From contig CANQLK010000048.1 in the NCBI GenBank assembly GCA_947624665.1, positions 1 to 11,350 on the forward strand: a stretch of DNA of 11,350 nucleotides. Direction: 5' to 3'. This DNA is from Candidatus Gastranaerophilales bacterium. GTDB lineage: Bacteria > Cyanobacteriota > Vampirovibrionia > Gastranaerophilales > Gastranaerophilaceae. Below the pieces are notes generated by a model. The model did no database searches. It saw only the letters and a list, made by a program, of their open reading frames with translations, and had not been told where the DNA came from. Below are positions 1 through 6,549 of the stretch, in pieces. How positions within the stretch are numbered: the stretch's first letter is position 1; each line of letters begins with the position of its first letter. A program made the translations under genes and the position numbers.

Positions 1-373
1 CATTAGTTTCCCTTTCTTTTATTAGTTTTATGGCTTTTTCTATTTCTTTTTTGGGGGTCTTTTCTGTTGACTTTACAAAGTGATTGAGAATTATATATTT
101 ATTCTCATCTTCATATATAAAGAAAAATCTATCCCTTAATGGTCTTAACTCATATAATTTATATTCAGAGTTAATAATTTGCTTTATATACGGTTCCCCA
201 ATAGTTGTACCATAGTATTTTAATAAATTTAGATACTCAATAATCTTGTTATATTTTATTCTTGCATCTTTTGACCTTTCTCTTTTCTTTGCTAAAGATA
301 CAATATAATCATAAGAAAGATTATCTCCATTTGGTCGTGTATAAAATTCTATAATATATTTTATTTCATTCAT
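1..373 (-). CDS. Gp49/HigB-like RelE-superfamily toxin, 3' end cut by window edge
   Basis: I translated 124 codons from the ATG at 373-371 to the window edge without a stop. Residues 73-85 (LYELRPLRDRFFF) and 95-114 (ILNHFVKSTEKTPKKEIEKA) match the core of the phage-derived Gp49-like / HigB toxin family. Members are ribosome-dependent mRNA interferases of the RelE fold, usually about 100-120 residues long. The basic residues R77, R80, R82 and K101 are where the family places its RNA-contacting charges. The N-terminus (IIEFYTRPNGDN) also matches the usual start of the family. No other Met lies near the N-terminus, so 373 is the likely start. In HigBA-type loci the toxin gene comes first and an XRE-type HTH antitoxin follows, here expected left of base 1. 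There is no convincing Shine-Dalgarno before the ATG. Family assignment is firm; activity and partner are inferred. Confidence 0.85.
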   Translation of the reverse strand, partial: MNEIKYIIEFYTRPNGDNLSYDYIVSLAKKRERSKDARIKYNKIIEYLNLLKYYGTTIGEPYIKQIINSEYKLYELRPLRDRFFFIYEDENKYIILNHFVKSTEKTPKKEIEKAIKLIKERETN

Positions 374-380
374 ATTATAT

Positions 381-410
381 ATTGTAACTCTTCGGTTACA
401 TTTTCGTCAA
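381..410 (-). promoter_or_regulatory. Sigma-70-type promoter of the toxin-antitoxin gene
   Basis: Read on the minus strand there is a TTGACG -35 box (405-410), an 18-base spacer and a TACAAT -10 box (381-386). Each box is one base off consensus. Transcription would start about base 374, directly at the ATG at 373, so the transcript could be leaderless. This is the best promoter match in the window. It lies in the 145-base gap between the end of res and the toxin gene, so the toxin need not depend on read-through. Confidence 0.6.
383..400. promoter_or_regulatory. Inverted-repeat operator inside the toxin promoter
   Basis: TGTAAC (383-388) and GTTACA (395-400) form a perfect 6-base inverted repeat around a 6-base centre (TCTTCG). 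The repeat covers the promoter spacer and overlaps the -10 box. Antitoxins of HigA/XRE type autorepress by binding such dyads in their own promoters, so this is the expected position for that control. The binding protein is inferred because its gene is outside the window. Confidence 0.5.
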
Positions 411-461
411 GTATAATAACTAATTATTTATTAAATCTTTAAGATTAAATGCAGCTTATTT

Positions 462-483
462 ATGAAATATGTTTAAATTTCAT
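462..483. repeat. Short inverted repeat between res and the toxin gene
   Basis: ATGAAAT (462-468) and ATTTCAT (477-483) can pair perfectly with an 8-base loop. The hairpin is wholly A/T apart from one G-C pair, and on the minus strand it is not followed by a run of T. It is therefore a poor candidate for the res terminator. I saw no reading frame worth calling in 374-518. Confidence 0.2.
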
Positions 484-518
484 TCATATATTACTTTTTT
501 TTAATTTTTAGCAAAATG

Positions 519-3500
519 TCAGCGCAGCGCACTTGTAATAAAATTTTCAAAATCGGTTATGACTTCAAATTTTGCCCCTGTATTTAAAGATTCAAAATGT
601 TTTTTTCCGCAATATATTTTGTCTTTTTCGTTTTGTCTTAAGTCGTCATCCAGAGCCGATTGCAAATTACCCTTTTTTGTTTCAAGTACAAAATACAATC
701 TTTTTTCACCGTTCTTATCTGCCAATACAGCCCAGTCCGGGTTATATTTACCCAATGGCGTTGGTATTAAAAATTTTTTAGGTAACTTTACGTATTTTAT
801 TATTTTTTTGTTATTTTCAAATTGCTCGGCAAACTTTGCTTCATTTTCGGAATCATATACCACGTATGTATACGGATATTTATTACCCGTTACTTTCAGC
901 ATATTCTTTTCCAAATATCCGCTTAAAGGATGCTCTTTCAATAATTCCTGCGAATAGTAATAATCATCACCGATTTTTGTATATTTTATCCCGTCTAAAA
1001 TTATATTTTTCATTACTCTTAATATTATTCGGGTAACTTCTGTCATATAACTTTGCGGATTTTTCTTAAATATGTTTAAAGTATTACTTTTTATTAATAT
1101 CTCCGCTATTGTTTTTCTTGTAAGATTAGTTTTATTCTGCAAAAACGTAATTATATCGGGATAATACGGTACTTCATCTATCGTTCCGTTTATATCAGTG
1201 TCAATAACGGTTGTATTTATTCCCGAATCAGATAATTGCAATTTCGCTGTTTTTACTATAATTGCTGCGCTATCACAATTAAGTTCGGATTTTATTGCCT
1301 TTGAACATTTTTCCCTTAATTCTTCCGTCTCAAATTCAACGGAATATATAGTTTTATATTTTATTTTATCCCATAATTCAATAAATTCGGGATCCAAAAG
1401 AACTTCTTTTTTTAGTTCAATATTTTGTTTTTTCGAATTATCTTTTATATTAAGATTACCTGCACGTTTTTTAACCGTTGCGAATATTTGTTCTTTTATA
1501 TTATTGAATTTTTCCGGTATTTTTAGAGCATTATTTTTTAAATCAATTTTCATTAAGTTTTTAACTTTGCCCGTTTTATCGATATATCCGTTAGAAACGA
1601 AATATTCAAATATTTCGTTTGATTTATCCTCACCCAAATATTCTAATTCCCCATTTTTGCGCTTTACGGGGATATTAGCGAACAAATACGACTCTATGGT
1701 ACCGAATTTTATACCTTTATCTTCCTCTTCTATTTCTGATTGAAGCTTTTGAGCGAACTCATCATAACTTTCGTTAGCTATAACAGTCAATGTATTAATA
1801 TCAAACCCTTTAACTCTTTCACCCTGTTGATTTACACAAAGTCTTAATCCTCTTCCGATTTTTTGTCGTCTGTCAGTTTCCTTTCTGTTTTCTGCCAATG
1901 TACATATTTGAAATACATTCGGATTATCCCAACCCACCCCGAGAGCGGAGTGCGAAAAAATAAATCTTAATTTGCTGTCAAAACTTATCAGCTTTTCTTT
2001 ATCTTTCATTATAAGATTGTATGTACTTTCTTCTGCTTTAACACTATTTTTCTCGGTTATTTCGGAATATGGAGTTACAACTTTTTTATCTATTGAAAAA
2101 TATCCGTTATGCATTTCTTCTATCGGGTTTGTATCATTTATTTTGTATAAAGAATCCTTATATTTTGATTTTTTTATCAGATTTAAATATTCTTCTTCAA
2201 ATATTTTTGCATATTCGCCTTTATGAGCTGCTCCGTTTGCATCGTAATATCTGTATTTATCGACTCTGTCTACAAAGAACAGGCTTAAAACTTTTACATC
2301 AATATTTTTCTTTTTAAATTTTATTTCTTTATCCAAATGTTCTTCGATGGTTTTTCTTATTTGCAGCCTTTTTAATTCTGTATCATTAATATCGCCTGCG
2401 ACCTCTCCTTCATATACCTCTTTTCCGTTTAGGAATTCTATATATTTATTATCGGGTTCACAGTATATATCTTTTACTCTGTAATTCTTATAAACTTCTC
2501 TACCGCCTGATAAAACGAACAAATTATTTTTTTTGTATTTATCAATATTAAAATCCTTTTTTATTATTTTTCCCGTATCGTTTAACACGCTTATTTCTAC
2601 TTTAGCTTTTATGGAATTTTTTTCGGATTTAATTGATTTAACTCTTATATATGCACCGTTATCATATTTTTCGGTTTCAAAAGAAGCCACTTCAATTTGT
2701 TTAACATACTCGCCTTCATACGCATCAATCGAATCAAAGTTATATATAAGATTACTTTTTCTGTTATGAGTGGCACTATATCTTAAACTTATAAGCGGAT
2801 TTAACAATTCTATTGATTTTTGTGCTTTTGTTGTATTATCAACCATTTGAGGTTCATCAATAATTATAATCGGATTTGTTGCTCGAATAAGGTCTGTTAA
2901 TTTGCCTGTTTCTCTGTCTTCCTGATGAATAACGTTTTTATCTTTATTAAATGCGGCAATTGTAATAATCATTATTGAAAGATTTGAGTTAATTGCAAAA
3001 TCCCTTACTAATTCAGGCTTGTTACCGTCATATACAAAATAGCTTGACTCACTGTACGGTATTTCGGGATAATCTTTCTTAAACTGTTCAAATGTTATTT
3101 TTAAAGATTTATATACACCTTCTTTTATCGGAACAGACGGAACAACTATTATAAACTTTGAGAACCCGTATTGTTTTTTTAATTCAAATATGGTTTTTAA
3201 ATACACATAAGTTTTTCCGGTACCTGTTTCCATATTTATATCGAATTCGGGATATCCTGCCGACTGTTCTAAAGTTTTTGCAAGTCCGTTTTTTAACTGT
3301 ATTTCTTGCATATTTTTAAATAATTCTTCTCGGGTTATATCAAGATGATTGCCTATTCCTACGGAATACCCGTCCGGTGTTATATTCTCTTGAATTCCCA
3401 TTTGATGAAATTTATTTTCAATACAAAATATCGCCTGAGCGCTTCTTTGACCTTTAAAAAGTCCGATTACGGAATTTATTGCCGAGGTTTGATAATCAAG

Positions 3501-3521
3501 CTCATCAAATTTGAATTTCAT
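519..3521 (-). CDS. res: Type III restriction enzyme, Res subunit (helicase-nuclease)
   Basis: A 1000-residue Res subunit, close to the 970 or so of EcoP15I. It hydrolyses ATP to move or signal along DNA and cuts when two unmethylated sites meet; it acts only in complex with Mod. Superfamily 2 motifs appear in order: Walker A METGTGKT (97-104), motif II DEPQ (222-225), SAT (249-251), motif V HSALGVGWDNPN (524-535) and motif VI RRQKIGRGLR (551-560). The C-terminal nuclease has the PD-(D/E)xK signature: NPDW (927-930) followed by ETK (947-949) in the strand YFVLETKKG. All catalytic residues are present and the frame is open throughout, so the enzyme looks intact. The ATG at 3521 follows the mod stop by 12 bases and has an AGG-type ribosome site (GGCAGG) in that gap, supporting translation from the mod transcript. 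Confidence 0.96.
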   Translation of the reverse strand: MKFKFDELDYQTSAINSVIGLFKGQRSAQAIFCIENKFHQMGIQENITPDGYSVGIGNHLDITREELFKNMQEIQLKNGLAKTLEQSAGYPEFDINMETGTGKTYVYLKTIFELKKQYGFSKFIIVVPSVPIKEGVYKSLKITFEQFKKDYPEIPYSESSYFVYDGNKPELVRDFAINSNLSIMIITIAAFNKDKNVIHQEDRETGKLTDLIRATNPIIIIDEPQMVDNTTKAQKSIELLNPLISLRYSATHNRKSNLIYNFDSIDAYEGEYVKQIEVASFETEKYDNGAYIRVKSIKSEKNSIKAKVEISVLNDTGKIIKKDFNIDKYKKNNLFVLSGGREVYKNYRVKDIYCEPDNKYIEFLNGKEVYEGEVAGDINDTELKRLQIRKTIEEHLDKEIKFKKKNIDVKVLSLFFVDRVDKYRYYDANGAAHKGEYAKIFEEEYLNLIKKSKYKDSLYKINDTNPIEEMHNGYFSIDKKVVTPYSEITEKNSVKAEESTYNLIMKDKEKLISFDSKLRFIFSHSALGVGWDNPNVFQICTLAENRKETDRRQKIGRGLRLCVNQQGERVKGFDINTLTVIANESYDEFAQKLQSEIEEEDKGIKFGTIESYLFANIPVKRKNGELEYLGEDKSNEIFEYFVSNGYIDKTGKVKNLMKIDLKNNALKIPEKFNNIKEQIFATVKKRAGNLNIKDNSKKQNIELKKEVLLDPEFIELWDKIKYKTIYSVEFETEELREKCSKAIKSELNCDSAAIIVKTAKLQLSDSGINTTVIDTDINGTIDEVPYYPDIITFLQNKTNLTRKTIAEILIKSNTLNIFKKNPQSYMTEVTRIILRVMKNIILDGIKYTKIGDDYYYSQELLKEHPLSGYLEKNMLKVTGNKYPYTYVVYDSENEAKFAEQFENNKKIIKYVKLPKKFLIPTPLGKYNPDWAVLADKNGEKRLYFVLETKKGNLQSALDDDLRQNEKDKIYCGKKHFESLNTGAKFEVITDFENFITSALR

Positions 3522-3533
3522 ATTATACCTGCC

Positions 3534-5453
3534 CTATATCGTTATAAATTTGCCTATGCCGAACGATTTCATTGTTTCTTTTATGTTTGTCTTTATACTG
3601 TCATTTTCAAACCCGTTATCTTTGAATACAACCGTTATATCTTTTTTGTTTAATACTCCAGTATCCATCTTGACAATTTCTTCTGCGATGTCCAAAGTTA
3701 CATTATTTTCGGTGCATACTATTAATTTGCCAAAATCAACGGAATATATTCTTTTACCTTTTATTGTCATTTCCTCGACAGGCACCGTTAATTCAAATCC
3801 GCACTTCAATATTATTTCGTAAAGTATATCAAGCTCATTTCTGCCTTCAACAAAATTATCAATTTGGTTTAATAAACTTTCTTCTAAATTTTCTATATCG
3901 GGTTCCCATTTTTTTACGTTTGAAGTATCCAGTTTAAACACTCTAAATCCTATATCAGGAAGCTTTCTTGGCTCATTTTCAGAATTTGATTTGTTATTTT
4001 CTCTCTCAATATCCGATTTTATTTTTTCTCCCGCCCTTCTTATTCTTTCTTTTCCTATTTCACAAAGATTCATCGGCAAATTATGTTCTTTTAAAAATTC
4101 ACGGGCAATTTCATCTTCTTTTGAATTCTCATCAATTTTTTCTGGCAATTGTATTAATATAAATCTGTTTTCCGTTTTATTATCCGCATTCATTTCCATA
4201 CAGGCATGTCCTGTTGTCGCTGAACCGGAGAAAAAATCAAGAACTATATCATTATTATCCGTACTTAATTCCAAAATTTTCTTTAATAAGCCAACCGGTT
4301 TGGGATTGTCAAATACACTTTTTCCGTCAAATAAATTTTTTATTTGCTGTGTACCGTTAGTTGTGGTTTCTATATCATCCCATAAAGTTTTTGCTACTTT
4401 CCCCCGTTCTTTTGCTTCCCAGATGAAACGTTTTCGCTGCGGGCCGCTTTCACCGTTTACACCAAACACTATTCTGTTATCTGCCATCAGTTCTTTGAAC
4501 TTTTTATAATCGTTTTTCCAACTGCAATTTGGATTCGGGCGATATATTGCACCTGTTTTCGGATTTATTATTTCATATTGTTGATTCGGACGCCAACCGC
4601 CAACCTGATATGGATCCGCTTTCCATAACCCTCTGGAATCATTATCGGGATTTGAAAAACCGCTTCCGTCTTCTTTGAGCCTGAATTCTTCTCTGTGTGT
4701 TTTATAATATTCCGCATTCTTAAAATATAAAAATGTATGAGTATGTGACACCGATATCAATGCTGTATTTGTCACTGATTTCGTAGAATTCCATATAATA
4801 TCGGCAGCAAAATTATCATCTCCGTATATTTCATTACATATCTTTTTTAAATTTTCCGCTTCTTTATCGGAAACTGATATAAATATCATACCGTTATCTT
4901 TAAGCAGGTTCCTTGACAACCTTAATCTCGGATACATCATATTCAACCAATTTGTATGATATCTTCCGTCTTTTTCATTCTTTGTTGAAGTAAGATTTCC
5001 GCTGTCATCAATTTGACCTGTGTATCTTTTGTAATTATTTATATTATCTTTAAAATTATCCTTATATATAAAATCATTACCCGTATTATACGGCGGATCA
5101 ATATATATTACTTTTATTTTGTTTAAATAAGAATTCTGTAAAAGCTTCAAAATTTCCAAATTATCGCCTTCAATATATATATTCTTTGTTTCCGCCCAAT
5201 TTTTGCTTTCTTCTTTGCACGGTCTTAAAGTTCCGTTTGAAGGTATTTGCGAATACCTTAAAGCATTCATTTTCCCATTCCAAGTAAAACTATATTTTTC
5301 ATCTTTTTTATCTATATTTTCACCAAGAACTACTTTTAATTTTTCAAAATCTATTTTATCTTCATTAAAAACTTCAGGAAAAATTTCTCTTAATTTTGAT
5401 ATATTATCATCTTTTATATTTCTGCTTTCTCCATTCATTCGGATATCCTGCAT
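3534..5453 (-). CDS. mod: Type III DNA methyltransferase, Mod subunit (adenine-N6)
   Basis: A 639-residue beta-class N6-adenine methyltransferase, matching EcoP15I Mod (about 644). It methylates one strand of the recognition site and supplies site recognition to Res. The beta-class order is clear: catalytic motif IV DPPYNTGND (119-127) precedes the S-adenosylmethionine motif I DFFSGSATTGHA (406-417). FDNPKPVGLLKKI (381-393), just before motif I, is the usual motif X region. The stretch between, about 215-375, holds the target recognition domain (GGWRPNQQYEI, NPKTGAIYRPNPNCSW). The C-terminal 150 residues are the Res-contacting part of the family. The site cannot be deduced from sequence alone. 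The ATG at 5453 has a strong AAGGGG ribosome site at 5459-5464. I saw no simple repeat of the sort that drives phase-variable mod genes. Confidence 0.96.
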   Translation of the reverse strand: MQDIRMNGESRNIKDDNISKLREIFPEVFNEDKIDFEKLKVVLGENIDKKDEKYSFTWNGKMNALRYSQIPSNGTLRPCKEESKNWAETKNIYIEGDNLEILKLLQNSYLNKIKVIYIDPPYNTGNDFIYKDNFKDNINNYKRYTGQIDDSGNLTSTKNEKDGRYHTNWLNMMYPRLRLSRNLLKDNGMIFISVSDKEAENLKKICNEIYGDDNFAADIIWNSTKSVTNTALISVSHTHTFLYFKNAEYYKTHREEFRLKEDGSGFSNPDNDSRGLWKADPYQVGGWRPNQQYEIINPKTGAIYRPNPNCSWKNDYKKFKELMADNRIVFGVNGESGPQRKRFIWEAKERGKVAKTLWDDIETTTNGTQQIKNLFDGKSVFDNPKPVGLLKKILELSTDNNDIVLDFFSGSATTGHACMEMNADNKTENRFILIQLPEKIDENSKEDEIAREFLKEHNLPMNLCEIGKERIRRAGEKIKSDIERENNKSNSENEPRKLPDIGFRVFKLDTSNVKKWEPDIENLEESLLNQIDNFVEGRNELDILYEIILKCGFELTVPVEEMTIKGKRIYSVDFGKLIVCTENNVTLDIAEEIVKMDTGVLNKKDITVVFKDNGFENDSIKTNIKETMKSFGIGKFITI

Positions 5454-5488
5454 TTTTGCCCCTTTTATTCAACTTTTCCTCTCTAAAG

Positions 5489-6316
5489 TCAGATTTTTCC
5501 GACATTCAAATCCGACGCTTCATTCATACTCCCTGTTCTATACCCTTGTAAATCCATTGTTATATATTTAAACCCGAATGACTTAAATCTGTCTGTAATC
5601 ACTTCTCTGTTTATTAAAACTTTTTCAAATTCATCGGGAATAACTTCAATTCGTGCTATATCTTTATGTAAACGAACTCTTACCTGATAAAATCCCAAAT
5701 CATGCAACAGTTGTTCTGCCTTATCCACCATTTCCAATTTCTCTTTCGTAATGGTTTCACCGTATACAAATCTTGTAGCCAAACACGCAAACGAAGGTTT
5801 ATTACTTGTCGGCAAATTCATTTCCGCAGATAAAACTCTTATTTCCTCTTTTGAAAGTCCAATCAGCATTAACGGACTTTTTATCCCCATTTCCTTCACA
5901 GCAACCATTCCCGGTCTAAAATCATTGTTATCATCAGTATTTGAACCTTCCAAAATATTTTTGATGTTATTTTCTTCGGCTACATTTCTTATTCTTCTAA
6001 ACAGTTCCTTTTTACATAAATAACAACGATTTTCATGATTTTGGCAAAACCCTTCTATTTCCGATTGATTTAAGTCTATCGTAAAATGTTTAATATTATT
6101 TTCCTTGCAAAAATCAACTGCCTCTTTTAATTCACGTTCGGGGAAAGAAAATGAAGTTGCCGTTATTGCAATTACTTTATCTTTTAGAACCTGCTGCGCA
6201 ACCTTCAACAAAAATGAAGAATCAACACCTGAAGAAAATGCAACGGCAGCACTTCCCTGCTCTTTAATGTATTCTTTTAATTTCTCGTATTTCGCTTTTA
6301 ATTCATCATTAATCAT
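5489..6316 (-). CDS. larE: LarE-family ATP-dependent sulfur transferase (PP-loop)
   Basis: 275 residues, the normal LarE length. LarE adenylates a pyridinium dinucleotide and adds sulfur to it, on the way to the nickel-pincer cofactor of lactate racemase (LarA) and related enzymes. The PP-loop SSGVDSS lies at 28-34, EGSNTDD at 123-129, and PSFACLATR at 174-182. The last contains C178, in the place of the sulfur-donating Cys of the sacrificial type. C98 and C101 (RCYLCK) plus C178 make a three-cysteine set like that of LarE proteins that use a [4Fe-4S] cluster and so work catalytically. Which mode applies here is an inference. No larA, larB or larC is in the window. The gene lies 35 bases upstream of mod on the same strand. 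The start fits family N-termini, but the ribosome site is weak (AAGAA). Confidence 0.88.
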   Translation of the reverse strand: MINDELKAKYEKLKEYIKEQGSAAVAFSSGVDSSFLLKVAQQVLKDKVIAITATSFSFPERELKEAVDFCKENNIKHFTIDLNQSEIEGFCQNHENRCYLCKKELFRRIRNVAEENNIKNILEGSNTDDNNDFRPGMVAVKEMGIKSPLMLIGLSKEEIRVLSAEMNLPTSNKPSFACLATRFVYGETITKEKLEMVDKAEQLLHDLGFYQVRVRLHKDIARIEVIPDEFEKVLINREVITDRFKSFGFKYITMDLQGYRTGSMNEASDLNVGKI

Positions 6317-6329
6317 AATTTCTTAATAA

Positions 6330-6335
6330 ATTATA
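6330..6335 (-). promoter_or_regulatory. Candidate -10 box for larE (and possibly mod-res)
   Basis: The minus strand reads TATAAT, a perfect -10 box, 13 bases before the larE ATG. It would give an untranslated leader of only about 6 bases. No good -35 hexamer lies 16-18 bases upstream, so support is limited to the -10 box. If real, it could drive larE-mod-res as one transcript. Confidence 0.35.
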
Positions 6336-6361
6336 CTACAATTATCCTTAAAAATTATTAA

Positions 6362-6462
6362 TATAAAAAAGCTTTGTTTATTGATATATACGGTAATTTA
6401 TTGAATGTTTTCGGATACGACGAAACGGGAAATTTCCCAAAGGTAATTCATTAAAATTGTAA
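6362..6462 (+). pseudogene. Possible relic of a coding 3' end
   Basis: From 6362 the plus strand reads a natural-looking peptide containing GNLLNVFGYDETGNFPK, ending at TAA 6452-6454. A single base shift near 6440 continues it as PKGNSLKL and stops at TAA 6460-6462. There is a stop directly upstream (6359-6361), no ATG and no ribosome site, so it is unlikely to be expressed. It could be the decayed tail of a lost gene or chance. I do not recognise a family. Confidence 0.2.
6427..6438. repeat. Perfect 12-base palindrome GGGAAATTTCCC
   Basis: A fully self-complementary 12-mer, the most G/C-rich spot in the divergent intergenic region between larE and the 691-residue gene. It lies about 110 bases from each start codon, so it could be a binding site for a dimeric regulator. 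It also falls inside the peptide-like relic, where it may be incidental. Confidence 0.3.
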
Positions 6463-6528
6463 ACGAATTGTTACAAATCTGATTTTTAGAACAATTTAAA
6501 AAATTTACAAATATTTTTTGATTTGTGA
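6456..6528. promoter_or_regulatory. Cluster of four TTACAAAT half-sites before the orphan gene pair
   Basis: Two inverted pairs occur. Pair one is TTGTAA (6457-6462) with TTACAA (6471-6476), the second arm continuing to TTACAAAT (6471-6478). Pair two is an exact second copy of TTACAAAT (6505-6512) facing ATTTGT (6521-6526). Both pairs have an 8-base centre, and the direct copies are 34 bases apart. The second pair ends 21 bases before the start codon, a place where a bound protein would block expression. The whole region is A/T-rich, which raises the chance background. Confidence 0.35.
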
Positions 6529-6535
6529 ATATAAA
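6504..6535 (+). promoter_or_regulatory. Weak candidate promoter for the 691/648 gene pair
   Basis: TTTACA (6504-6509) and TATAAA (6530-6535) resemble -35 and -10 boxes. The 20-base spacing is longer than the usual 16-18, so this is only a suggestion. It overlaps the second inverted pair of half-sites. The leader before the ATG at 6550 would be about 8 bases, with no clear Shine-Dalgarno. Confidence 0.2.
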
Positions 6536-6549
6536 AGTCGAGATAAAAA

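Noticed and set aside
434..446. AATCTT-T-AAGATT inverted repeat
   Set aside because: A weak A/T stem with a one-base loop and no T tract; no role can be supported.
1198..1743. Long plus-strand open frame opposite res
   Set aside because: It is Phe/Ser/Leu-rich in the manner of an antisense frame, has no ribosome site, and lies within a gene with clear motifs.
2527..2534. Eight-base T run (A run on the coding strand) in res, a possible phase-variation tract
   Set aside because: Runs of this length are expected by chance in such A/T-rich DNA, the frame is intact, and phase-variable type III systems normally carry the repeat in mod.
3991..4509. Plus-strand 172-codon frame opposite mod
   Set aside because: It overlaps the conserved motif I region of Mod and has no independent support.
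5489..6316. QueC/ExsB, NAD synthase or DndC-type identity for the PP-loop protein
   Set aside because: The PSFACLATR motif, RCYLCK and the overall length fit LarE specifically, and no dnd or queuosine genes are nearby.
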